The notes under the pieces: generated by a model | The model's input: the letters and a program-made list of their open reading frames with translations, nothing else | What the model was told of the DNA's origin: nothing | Database searches by the model: none | Program-made: the position numbers and the translations under genes | Shown: piece by piece, positions 9,232 to 16,873 of the stretch | Layout of the letters: each line of letters opens with the position of its first letter | Numbering within the stretch: the first letter of the stretch is position 1 | Assembly: GCA_902615025.1 (NCBI GenBank) | Contig: CACMNV010000005.1 | Coordinates: forward strand, 1 to 64,000 | Length of the DNA stretch: 64,000 bases | From: an uncultured SAR116 cluster alpha proteobacterium | GTDB taxonomy: Bacteria; Pseudomonadota; Alphaproteobacteria; Puniceispirillales; Marisalimonadaceae | Direction of reading: 5' to 3'

Positions 9232-10109
9232 CTTGAACTATGAATTTCTTTCATAATTGTAGCACGGATTGTAGCATTATTATATTTTTGATTTGTTAGA
9301 ATCAAATGATTTATTTTGATAAAGTTGTTTGATGAGATAAATGGTTGTGTTGATTTTATTATTGTTTCAGCAAGTATTTTACCATCTTCTGTTGTCATAA
9401 TTACTTTTAACGTAGGTGTTAATATAGAGTATTTAGAATTGTTTTTTATGTTTCCAAAAAACTTTACTGACTTACCTTCATAAACTGCACCAAAATTTTC
9501 TATCTCTAAATTTTTAAAGTCAGCATAAAATGGTATTTTGACGTGTTCAAATAAATCAAATACTTTATGAAAATTTTTTTCTACAAAATTAGGAAAATAA
9601 AAATGACTTAAACTCACAACGTTATTTCTAAAGTATACACTGCTACTTATGACTAGAATAGAAATAAAAACAATCAAAGGAATTGCAAAACTCTTCTGTT
9701 TTGAATTAATATTTTTTAGAGTTTCAGTAGAAGATGTTTTTTTATTCTTAATTATTTTTGTTTCTCTATTTTTGACACTTGCTTCAGCAATTTCTTCAGC
9801 AATTTGAGCAACTGTTTTTTTCTTAGTATTATAGTTTTGATTTTTAACCTTAGTTATCTTTTCTTTTGGCTTAACCTTTATTTCTTTGCTAAGTATGTCT
9901 GTTTTCTTCTCAATTTCTGATCTGATAGCGTCAAGGTCTTTACGTAATTTTTCTTCAGATATATTTTCTGTTGATTTTTCAGGGTTTTTATTCTTTACAA
10001 ATGGCCATTCATTATCACACACACTACACTTAAAAAACTTTAGCTTTGATGTTATTAGACTTTCATCAACTTCAAATGAAGTATTACATTTTAAACATTT
10101 TTCTAACAT
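9228..10109 (-). CDS. Zinc-ribbon (MJ0042-type) membrane protein, DUF3426-like
   Basis: A 293-aa protein with an N-terminal CxxC...CxxC zinc ribbon (CLKCNTSFEV...CSVC, residues 5-31), a long charged, lysine-rich linker, one membrane segment at about residues 143-163 (IPLIVFISILVISSSVYF) and a C-terminal extracytoplasmic beta domain (NFGAVYEGKSVKFFGNIKNN). This MJ0042 zinc-ribbon plus DUF3426 layout is widespread in alphaproteobacteria. Its function is unknown. It is often found beside ftsE-ftsX, which are not present here. It diverges from the DUF218 gene across 70 bp. Confidence 0.75.
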   Translation of the reverse strand: MLEKCLKCNTSFEVDESLITSKLKFFKCSVCDNEWPFVKNKNPEKSTENISEEKLRKDLDAIRSEIEKKTDILSKEIKVKPKEKITKVKNQNYNTKKKTVAQIAEEIAEASVKNRETKIIKNKKTSSTETLKNINSKQKSFAIPLIVFISILVISSSVYFRNNVVSLSHFYFPNFVEKNFHKVFDLFEHVKIPFYADFKNLEIENFGAVYEGKSVKFFGNIKNNSKYSILTPTLKVIMTTEDGKILAETIIKSTQPFISSNNFIKINHLILTNQKYNNATIRATIMKEIHSSS

Positions 10110-10179
10110 ATTATTTAACCTAAATAATTTATTATTGTATAATAAAAAGTATGTCTTTCCAAATAATTAACTAATTTAA

Positions 10180-10755
10180 ATGATAAAAAATAAATATCTA
10201 TTTCTAATCATCTTTCTTTTAACAGTATTAGTTATAGACTACTCATTTTTCTATAAAAAAATTTTTAATTATAAAAATAATTTAAACAATAATTATAATT
10301 TTATTGTTTTAACTGGAGGGGATAATAGAGTTAAAAAATCTTTAAAAATTTTTTTTCCAATTAAAAATAAAAATAAAAATTTATTTATTAGCGGTGTAGG
10401 ACAAGGATTTAATAAAAACACATTAAAAAAACTAACTCAAAAAAAACCACATGATAATAAAATTATAGATTGTTGTATTCAAATAGAGGGGATTTCTAGA
10501 AATACTTTTTCTAATGCAGTAGAGAGTTTAAAATGGGTTAAATCGAAAAAAATAAACTCTTTTGTTCTATTAACAAATAATTACCACATGCCTAGAGCTA
10601 TGTTAGAGTTTAAAAGTATTTTTAATGATATAAAAATTACACCTTATGTGTTTATTGATGAAAATAAAATATGGTGGAAAACGAAAATTAATTATATTTC
10701 TGAATATTTTAAATATAAATTAACATATTTAAGAATAAATTTACTTCAATTTTGA
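10180..10755 (+). CDS. YdcF/SanA-type DUF218 protein
   Basis: A 191-aa protein with one N-terminal membrane anchor (LFLIIFLLTVLVIDYSFFY, about residues 6-24) and a DUF218 domain. Visible features are the nucleotide-like loop IVLTGGDNRV (about residues 42-51), ISGVG, the SRNTFSNAVES motif and VLLTNNYHMPRAMLEF, where the H-MPRA stretch is the family hallmark. DUF218 proteins (YdcF, SanA, ElyC) act at the inner membrane in envelope polysaccharide or lipid-carrier metabolism, but the chemistry is not established. It lacks a Shine-Dalgarno. Its 3' end overlaps tyrA by 15 bp. Confidence 0.78.
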   Translation: MIKNKYLFLIIFLLTVLVIDYSFFYKKIFNYKNNLNNNYNFIVLTGGDNRVKKSLKIFFPIKNKNKNLFISGVGQGFNKNTLKKLTQKKPHDNKIIDCCIQIEGISRNTFSNAVESLKWVKSKKINSFVLLTNNYHMPRAMLEFKSIFNDIKITPYVFIDENKIWWKTKINYISEYFKYKLTYLRINLLQF

Positions 10756-11643
10756 TACTTCTGGTAAATGTTGTTTTGCTTCAATAATTTTATTTCTTAT
10801 CTCTTTAGAGTTTTTGAAAAAATTATATAATTCATCAGAATCTTTTTTTCTAATTAATTTTTGTAAAGCTGAAAGATCTTCATTAAATCTTTGCAACATT
10901 TCTAATACTGCTTCAGAATTATTTAAAAAAACATCCCTCCACATAGTTGGATCAGAAGATGCTAATCTAGTAAAGTCTCTAAATCCAGTTGCTGAATATC
11001 TAATAACATCATTTTTTAAATCACTTTCTAAATTATTAGCAGTGTCAACTATTGAATATGCAATTAAATGAGGTAAATGTGAGGTAATAGCAAGAACTTT
11101 ATCATGATAGAATTCATCCATGAACTCAACTTTAGAACCAAACTTTTTAAATAGTTTTTCTAAAAACATTCCGTTTTTATCGTTTTTATTACTAATTATA
11201 ATCCAATATCTACCTTCAAACAAGTTATGAAACCCAGCTTTAGGTCCAGAATGCTCAGTTCCTGCAAGGGGGTGTGAAGGTATTAAAAATACATTTTTAG
11301 GTATCAATAAAGATAGATCTTTAATTACAGAAAGCTTTGTTGACCCTGTATCTGTTAAAATTGCTCCCTTTTTCAGATATGGTGAAATTAACTTTCCCAC
11401 TTCAGCCATTGAACCAACAGGAATAGCCAATATTACCAAATCAGAGTCTTTTACAGAGTCCTCTGCAGAATTACAAATTTCATCTACTATATTAAATGAC
11501 TTAACAACCTTAATATGTTCAGAATTAATATCATAAGCTTTTATATAAAATTTATTTTTTAAATAATAACTAAATGCCCTTAATATTGAACTTCCAATTA
11601 ATCCTAAGCCAATTATTGTTACGATTTTTTTTTTAATTATCAT
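10741..11643 (-). CDS. tyrA: Prephenate/arogenate dehydrogenase
   Basis: NAD(P)-dependent oxidative decarboxylation of prephenate or arogenate on the way to tyrosine (300 aa). The N-terminal Rossmann motif is IIGLGLIGSS (about residues 10-19). ILTDTGSTKLSVI, PSHPLAGTEHSGPKAG and ITSHLPHLIAYS carry the catalytic histidines, and GFRDFTRLASSDPTMWRDVF is the C-terminal family signature. It follows hisC with a 4-bp overlap and forms a three-gene block with chorismate mutase. Whether it prefers prephenate or arogenate cannot be read by eye. Confidence 0.93.
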   Translation of the reverse strand: MIIKKKIVTIIGLGLIGSSILRAFSYYLKNKFYIKAYDINSEHIKVVKSFNIVDEICNSAEDSVKDSDLVILAIPVGSMAEVGKLISPYLKKGAILTDTGSTKLSVIKDLSLLIPKNVFLIPSHPLAGTEHSGPKAGFHNLFEGRYWIIISNKNDKNGMFLEKLFKKFGSKVEFMDEFYHDKVLAITSHLPHLIAYSIVDTANNLESDLKNDVIRYSATGFRDFTRLASSDPTMWRDVFLNNSEAVLEMLQRFNEDLSALQKLIRKKDSDELYNFFKNSKEIRNKIIEAKQHLPEVSKLK

Positions 11644-12719
11644 TTATTATAATAAATTTTAAGTAATTTTAAAAAATACTTATTTTCTTCTTCAGTTCCT
11701 AAGGAAACTCTAATATAATTTGGTAAGTTATAAACGTTCATTTCACGAACTAAAACACCATTTTTTTTAAAAAATAATACAGCATTTTGTGCTGAAAGTT
11801 TATCTTTGTCTGATAAATTTATGAGAATAAAATTAGTTGAAGATTTTATAAATTTTACACCTAAATTATCTAATTCGATTTCCATAAATTTCATCGACTT
11901 TATATTAAAATCGAAGCAATAATTTTGAAAATCAATATCTTTCATGGCAATTATTCCTGCTTCAATAGCTATAGAATTAACACTAAAAGGACCTCTAACT
12001 GCCATTAGATAATTTATAATTTTACTATTACTATAACCCCAACCTAGTCTCAAACCAGCAAGTCCATGTAATTTAGAAAACGTTCTTAACATTATTACGT
12101 TATTATATTTTTCAACTAATTCAGATCCATCGATATAATCATCATTTTTAATGTATTCTGCATATGCTGCGTCATAAACTAACAATATATTTTCTGGTAT
12201 ATTGTTAATTAATCTATAGACTTCACTTCTACTAATAAACGTTCCCGTTGGGTTGTTAGCATTAGCAAGAAATATTAAACGAGTCTTGTCTGTTATTAAA
12301 TCCAAAATATTGTCAACACTAACAGTAAAGTTAATGTCTTTTGCAATTTTTTTAATTCCTCCTGCAACTGTAATGGATTGTGGGAATTGTAAAAATCCAT
12401 ATTCTGTGTAAATTGCCTCATCTCCAGGTTTTAAGAATGTTTGAGCAATTACAGAAATCAAATCATCCGAACCATTTCCTAGAATTAATTTAGTTTGGTC
12501 TAAATTTTTGATTTTACTAATTGTTTTAATAAGCTCTTCACTATGTTGTGGAGGGTACCTGTTAAAACTTTTTATTTTTAAATCTTTATCAATTCTAGGG
12601 GAATATCCTAAAGCATTTTCATTTGCCGATAATCTAATTAATTTTTTTAAATTAGAAGACCCAAAATTTGGTTTATAAGCGTCTAAATTTAAAATTGATT
12701 TTTTTGGTTCTAACAGCAT
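11640..12719 (-). CDS. hisC: Histidinol-phosphate aminotransferase
   Basis: A fold-type I PLP aminotransferase (359 aa). It shows ANENALGYSP, YPPQHSEEL, the GNGSDDLI phosphate-site motif, FLANANNPTGTFI, YDAAYAEYI, and the PLP lysine in RTFSKLHGLAGLRLGW. HisC enzymes linked to tyrA and chorismate mutase commonly also transaminate aromatic precursors, so dual use in histidine and phenylalanine/tyrosine synthesis is likely. It is 18 bp downstream of the chorismate mutase gene and overlaps tyrA by 4 bp. Confidence 0.93.
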   Translation of the reverse strand: MLLEPKKSILNLDAYKPNFGSSNLKKLIRLSANENALGYSPRIDKDLKIKSFNRYPPQHSEELIKTISKIKNLDQTKLILGNGSDDLISVIAQTFLKPGDEAIYTEYGFLQFPQSITVAGGIKKIAKDINFTVSVDNILDLITDKTRLIFLANANNPTGTFISRSEVYRLINNIPENILLVYDAAYAEYIKNDDYIDGSELVEKYNNVIMLRTFSKLHGLAGLRLGWGYSNSKIINYLMAVRGPFSVNSIAIEAGIIAMKDIDFQNYCFDFNIKSMKFMEIELDNLGVKFIKSSTNFILINLSDKDKLSAQNAVLFFKKNGVLVREMNVYNLPNYIRVSLGTEEENKYFLKLLKIYYNK

Positions 12720-12737
12720 AATTTTTTCTAACCTAAG

Positions 12738-13235
12738 TTATTTCAAAATTAAATACTTTTTTTTGTAAAAGTATTCATTTAATGGGAATTCTGACACAAT
12801 TTTAATTTTAGAATTGATTTTAGTAAAAACTAGTTGTGATTTCTCTATTATTAGTGCATCAATAATTTTGTTATTAATACCTTCCATTAACATATTAACA
12901 TTTTTAAAATCTTTATTTTCAAAATATGGCCCAAAATAACTTTCATAAGCTGCTATAGAAAACTTATCATCTCCAAGATATCCAATTTTTAATTTTTTTT
13001 GTTTTGACAAATTAAAAGCTATTATTTGTCTCCATATTCTTTCTGCAAGTTTAGAGTCGATATCGTAAGAGAAAATTTTTTCCATGACTTTACTTTCTCT
13101 CACTGGATCATAAGTAAACTTCCCTCCTTTAGCTTCTAAAATTTTGTTTGAAAGTCCTTGTCTTTTAGAAATTAACTCGGCTATCGTTTTATCAAGCTTA
13201 TCTATTTCTTTTCTAAGTTTTTCTAATTCTTCCAT
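12738..13235 (-). CDS. Chorismate mutase with truncated PDT-like tail
   Basis: Residues 1-78 are an AroQ-type helical chorismate mutase domain: LRKEIDKLDKTIAELISKR (7-25), KFTYDPVRESKVMEKI (39-54) and WRQIIAFNLSKQK (68-80). It converts chorismate to prephenate at the head of phenylalanine/tyrosine synthesis. Residues 82-165 form a second part beginning KIGYLGDDKFSIAAYESYFG, which resembles the first strands of a prephenate dehydratase domain but is far too short (about 80 rather than 180 residues) and lacks the catalytic TRF-type segment. It is the first gene of the hisC-tyrA block. The mutase call is firm; the tail assignment is an inference. Confidence 0.88.
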   Translation of the reverse strand: MEELEKLRKEIDKLDKTIAELISKRQGLSNKILEAKGGKFTYDPVRESKVMEKIFSYDIDSKLAERIWRQIIAFNLSKQKKLKIGYLGDDKFSIAAYESYFGPYFENKDFKNVNMLMEGINNKIIDALIIEKSQLVFTKINSKIKIVSEFPLNEYFYKKKYLILK

Positions 13236-13309
13236 AGCAAAATTGAATTATAGATTTTAATAATATATCTTTATTGATAACATAATTTTTTCTTAAGGAT
13301 AATCATATT

Positions 13310-14077
13310 ATGACTCAAATTGAAATCATAAAAGCATTAAGTGACAACTATATTTATGTCTTACATAATCCTATTAATAAACAAACAGCTGTAATTGATC
13401 CTGGGGAAGCACAGCCAGTTATTGAGCTACTAGAAAAAAAAGGTTGGAAACTGTCCCACATTTTTAATACCCACCATCATGAAGACCATATCGGAGGAAA
13501 TCAAAAATTAATAGACAAATATAACTGTAAACTTATTGCTCCAAAATATGACCAAAATAGAATACGTAATTGTGATTATTATGTTTTGGATGGGGATGAA
13601 ATTGATATGATTGGTAAAAAAGGTAAAGTTTTTCATACACCTGGCCACACTATCGGCCATATATGTTATTACATTAAGAGCTTAAAAATACTCTTTTCTG
13701 GAGATACCTTGTTTAGACTTGGATGTGGAAGAATATTTGAAGGAACTTTTGAGCAAATGAAAGAAAGTTTAGACAAAATTTTAAATTTACCTGATGATAT
13801 ACTTGTATATTGTGGTCATGAATATACGATGTCAAACGCAAACTTTTGTAAAAGTTTAATTTACGATAATTATGAAGAGTTAAATGCTAATATTTTAGAA
13901 ATTAAAAAATTAAGAGCTGAAGAAAAACCAACTATACCTTTTTTTCTTGGCGAAGAGAAAAAGTTAAATCCATTTTTAAGATATAATGATATTAATTTTA
14001 AAATTGCAAATAATATTCAAAATCTAAACAGTATAGAAACATTTAAATATTTTAGAAAACTTAAGGATAATTACTAA
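13310..14077 (+). CDS. gloB: Hydroxyacylglutathione hydrolase (glyoxalase II)
   Basis: A metallo-beta-lactamase-fold thioesterase hydrolysing S-lactoylglutathione to lactate and glutathione (255 aa, the usual glyoxalase II length). The di-metal motif THHHEDH occupies residues 54-60; further ligands lie in TPGHTIGHICYY, FSGDTLFRLGCGRIFEGT and YCGHEYT. The C-terminal part ends with EEKKLNPFLRYND, typical of the HAGH C-terminal domain. AAGGA lies at 13295-13299, 10 nt before the ATG. The final 17 bp overlap the convergent folB. Confidence 0.95.
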   Translation: MTQIEIIKALSDNYIYVLHNPINKQTAVIDPGEAQPVIELLEKKGWKLSHIFNTHHHEDHIGGNQKLIDKYNCKLIAPKYDQNRIRNCDYYVLDGDEIDMIGKKGKVFHTPGHTIGHICYYIKSLKILFSGDTLFRLGCGRIFEGTFEQMKESLDKILNLPDDILVYCGHEYTMSNANFCKSLIYDNYEELNANILEIKKLRAEEKPTIPFFLGEEKKLNPFLRYNDINFKIANNIQNLNSIETFKYFRKLKDNY

Positions 14078-14411
14078 TTTCATAGGAAACTGAGCAATCA
14101 TTAAAAATATCAGGTTTCGTAATTTTTAATTTAATATTTTCCACTTTATCAAAAGTTTCTATTTTTTTTATTAAGTTATCTGCAAGCGTTTCAATTAAAT
14201 TAAAATGCTTCGAATTAATTACATCCAATATAATTCTTCTAAATTTTCCGTAATCCGCAACGTCATTAAGATTATCAGTATGAGTTTTCATTTTGTTAAT
14301 AACTAAAATTTCTAAATTAATAATTATTTTTTGTTTGTTTAATTTTTCGTTTTCATAAACACCAACAGAGGCACTACAAGTTAAATTTTCAATAAGAATT
14401 TTCTTAAGCAT
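14061..14411 (-). CDS. folB: Dihydroneopterin aldolase
   Basis: Cleaves dihydroneopterin to 6-hydroxymethyl-dihydropterin and glycolaldehyde in folate synthesis (116 aa, tunnel-fold family). It shows ENLTCSASVGVYENEKLNKQ (residues 8-27) with the conserved G-x-x-x-x-E-K pattern, DNLNDVADYGKFRRII, and HFNLIETLADNLIKKI with the pterin-anchoring glutamate. It lies 12 bp downstream of a FolM-like pteridine reductase gene, which supports the folate assignment. The convergent 3' overlap with gloB is 17 bp. Confidence 0.9.
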   Translation of the reverse strand: MLKKILIENLTCSASVGVYENEKLNKQKIIINLEILVINKMKTHTDNLNDVADYGKFRRIILDVINSKHFNLIETLADNLIKKIETFDKVENIKLKITKPDIFNDCSVSYEISNYP

Positions 14412-14423
14412 TAAAATTATACC

Positions 14424-15194
14424 TTATTTAATGGCAACATCTCTTGAAGGAGGAGCCAAATGTGATCCTCCATCTAATATTGAGATGTGTCCTGTAACAG
14501 AATTTGAATTAGTTAAAAAATCAAGAGCCAAGTATAGATCGTCTATCGTTGCAGAACTGTTTAAAATATTTTTTTTGTGGGATTCCATGAAATCTTTTTC
14601 ATTTTGATTTTCTGCAGGCAATATTATTCCTGGCGCAATAGCATTTACTCTCAAATATGGTGCATAAGATAATGCTGACATTTTTGTTAATCCTGACATT
14701 GCTAACTTTGACAAAGTATAAGAATAATAATCTGGATTTAAGCCTTCAATTTTGGCATCAATTATATTTATGACCATGTTGTTTTTGTTTTTTACAATTT
14801 GGTTTTTGGTTATATTTTTGTAAAGTGCTTGGATAAGTATTGCAGGAGTAGAAAAATTAATTGACATATGTCGATTTAACTTTTCTACGGTAAAATCCTG
14901 GCCAGTATCGTATTCGAATAAACCAGCATTATTTACTAAACCCATCCACTCTTTTTCTTTTAAAAGTAAGTTTTCTGCTAAATTTTCAACATCCTTATAA
15001 TTTGTGAAGTCTGCTTGATATAATTTTATGTTTTTTGAATAAAATGATAACTCATTTGCTGTTTCTTCTGCTTCAACTTTTGACTTATTATAATGTAAAA
15101 TTAAATCCCAATCATTCATTACAAAAAACTTAGAAATATGCTTTCCTAATCTTTTTGATCCCGATGTAACCAATATAGATTTTCTTTTATTCAT
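14424..15194 (-). CDS. SDR oxidoreductase, FolM/pteridine-reductase-like
   Basis: A short-chain dehydrogenase of about 256 aa. The nucleotide-binding loop is TSGSKRLG, close to the TGxxxRxG pattern of FolM and pteridine reductases, with serine in place of the first glycine. LHYNKSKVEAEETANEL follows the second strand as in that subfamily. LVNNAGLFEYD and the catalytic YSYTLSK (Y-x-x-x-K) are intact. Adjacency to folB points to dihydromonapterin or dihydrofolate reduction. ATG at 15194 is preferred over the in-frame ATG at 15209, because GAGGG sits 7 nt upstream of it and it starts directly after the preceding stop codon. Confidence 0.85.
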   Translation of the reverse strand: MNKRKSILVTSGSKRLGKHISKFFVMNDWDLILHYNKSKVEAEETANELSFYSKNIKLYQADFTNYKDVENLAENLLLKEKEWMGLVNNAGLFEYDTGQDFTVEKLNRHMSINFSTPAILIQALYKNITKNQIVKNKNNMVINIIDAKIEGLNPDYYSYTLSKLAMSGLTKMSALSYAPYLRVNAIAPGIILPAENQNEKDFMESHKKNILNSSATIDDLYLALDFLTNSNSVTGHISILDGGSHLAPPSRDVAIK

Positions 15195-15195
15195 T

Positions 15196-16185
15196 TTAAG
15201 GACCCTCAATCAAATAATCTGGTATAATTCCAGTTTTTTTTATACAAGAAGCAATATTTTGATTTCTTAATAAACCATATTTTGTCATTAAAATTGATTT
15301 AATTCCAATTGAATTTGCACCCAAAATGTCAGTATGCAATGTATCTCCTACCATTCCAATTCTTGACATATTAATTGAAGATCCTGTCATAAACTGTACT
15401 TTTTCTAGAGCCATTTCAAAAATGGTCGAAAAAGGTTTACCAAACCATAATGGTAAATTTATACCTTCATTTATTAATTTTAATGTAAAATAACCTGGCT
15501 CAATACTAAAAAAATCCTTATGCGGAGCAACAATATCTGGATTGGAAACAAAAAATGGTCTCGGATTTGAGGTCAACGAATCTTTTAATAAATCTTGAAA
15601 ATCTGAATCCCAATAACTTGAACCTAAAAAAATAAAAGTGTCCATTTCATCAAATTGTTCAATATCTTTAGATAAATCTATTGTGATACTATTTTTTATG
15701 TTTAGCTCTTCATCTTTATTACCTAGAATACCTATTTTAGATGGTTTAAGATGAGTAGATAAAAATCTTTCTGTTGCATCGCGACTTGATATAATTTCAT
15801 CATAAGAAAATTCTAATCCAAGTTTATAAAATTGATTAATTTTTTTTTCTGAACAAAAAGTTGCACCATTTGTGAGAATAATTATGTATATCCCTTTATC
15901 TCTAGCAATATTTAGAGTCTCAATTATTTGTGGTAATAATTGATCTCCTATATTTATAACTCCAAACGCATCTAAGAATAAAACATCAAAATCATCTAAA
16001 ATATCACTTAAGTTTCTTCTTACTTTTAAATCTTTAGAGTATTTTTGAGAATGAGGTAAAATTTTTTTAAAATTTTCATATAATGTTATGACCTGCTCAG
16101 TATTGATATTATTAATAGATGGAAAAATAAAATTTTTATTAAACTCTTCATGTTGAATTAAAAATTGTTGATTGTTATTTGTCAT
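15196..16185 (-). CDS. HAD-superfamily hydrolase, subclass IIA
   Basis: A 329-aa member of the HAD-IIA (NagD/UmpH-like) phosphatases, matching the longer alphaproteobacterial subgroup. The nucleophile is D72 in LFLDAFGVINIG, motif II is ILTNGATF, and motif III/IV is GMVGDTLHTDILGANSIGI near the C-terminus, followed by LMTKYGL. The second aspartate of the usual DxDxT motif is replaced (DAFG), as is common in this subgroup. The substrate is unknown; a phosphorylated metabolite is likely. It is followed by the FolM-like gene with only one base between its stop and the next ATG. Confidence 0.87.
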   Translation of the reverse strand: MTNNNQQFLIQHEEFNKNFIFPSINNINTEQVITLYENFKKILPHSQKYSKDLKVRRNLSDILDDFDVLFLDAFGVINIGDQLLPQIIETLNIARDKGIYIIILTNGATFCSEKKINQFYKLGLEFSYDEIISSRDATERFLSTHLKPSKIGILGNKDEELNIKNSITIDLSKDIEQFDEMDTFIFLGSSYWDSDFQDLLKDSLTSNPRPFFVSNPDIVAPHKDFFSIEPGYFTLKLINEGINLPLWFGKPFSTIFEMALEKVQFMTGSSINMSRIGMVGDTLHTDILGANSIGIKSILMTKYGLLRNQNIASCIKKTGIIPDYLIEGP

Positions 16186-16234
16186 TATTTATTTATATTA
16201 AATTATCAATATTAATCTATTGGAAACTAATAAA

Positions 16235-16636
16235 ATGACAATTAAATCTTGTTTTTCTCTAGTTGAAGAAGCAAAACAAAAAATCAAAAGTATTAATTTT
16301 AAAAATGCTATAAAATTACATAATGAAGGTGAAACAATTTTTATTGATCTAAGAGATATTCGAGAATTAGAAAAGAATGGGAAAATAAAAAATGCTAAAC
16401 ATGTACCAAGAGGAATGTTAGAGTTTTGGATTGACCCTAAAAGTCCTTATTATAGAAATTACTTCAATTCTAAAAATAAGTTTATATTTTATTGTGCCTC
16501 TGGCTGGCGATCTTCCTTATCTTCTAAAACAGCTTTGGAGATGGGTTTAAATAATGTTTTGAATCTAGAAAATGGTATTGATGACTGGATAAAACAAAAT
16601 GGCCCAATAGAAAATATTACTATAAAAAAAAATTAG
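16235..16636 (+). CDS. Single-domain rhodanese-like protein
   Basis: A 133-aa single-domain rhodanese homologue. It has IFIDLRDIRELEKNGKI (the DxR entry motif), HVPRGMLEFWIDP, and the catalytic loop FYCASGWRSS with its cysteine. Such proteins carry sulfur as a persulfide; the physiological donor and acceptor are unknown. TTG at 16220 is in frame, but ATG at 16235 has a GGA about 10 nt upstream and starts at a better place (MTIKSCFSLVEEAKQKI). It is divergent from the HAD gene. The tandem glycine riboswitch begins about 35 bp downstream. Confidence 0.85.
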   Translation: MTIKSCFSLVEEAKQKIKSINFKNAIKLHNEGETIFIDLRDIRELEKNGKIKNAKHVPRGMLEFWIDPKSPYYRNYFNSKNKFIFYCASGWRSSLSSKTALEMGLNNVLNLENGIDDWIKQNGPIENITIKKN

Positions 16637-16670
16637 TTTGATTATTTTTTAAATATAATTAACATATAAG

Positions 16671-16847
16671 TGTCATTACCTCTTTGTGTGAGAGCGTTTT
16701 AAATAACCGCCGAAGGAGCAACTACCCTAGAAACTCTCAGGTAAAAGTATCATAAAGAGTTGACAATCTGGAGAGAGACATACTTTATGTCCACCGAAGG
16801 AGTAAGCTCATACAACGAGTTAATCTCTCAGGTACACATGACAGATT
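16671..16847 (+). ncRNA. Tandem glycine riboswitch
   Basis: Two consecutive glycine aptamers precede the DadA-like gene. Aptamer 1: P1 CTCTTT (16680-16685) pairs with AAAGAG (16754-16759), and inner GAGAG (16690-16694) pairs with CTCTC (16734-16738), with the core CCGAAGGAGCAA at 16709-16720. Aptamer 2: P1 AATCTG (16765-16770, or the last five bases if 16765 joins the leader helix) pairs with CAGATT (16842-16847), inner GAGAGA (16771-16776) pairs with TCTCTC (16824-16829), with a hairpin GACATA/TATGTC (16777-16791) and core CACCGAAGGAG. Leader TGTCA (16671-16675) is complementary to linker TGACA (16761-16765), as in the leader-linker kink-turn of tandem glycine riboswitches. I see no GC-rich terminator before the gene, so translational control is likely. 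A GGAG at 16865-16868 precedes the ATG. Confidence 0.93.
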
Positions 16848-16873
16848 AGGGCTTAATTTGTCGTGGAGTTTTT

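Noticed and set aside
16637..16670. Rho-independent terminator after the rhodanese gene
   Set aside because: Only A/T-rich DNA with T runs and no GC-rich stem; it more likely holds the riboswitch promoter (TATAAT at 16654), but no good -35 was found.
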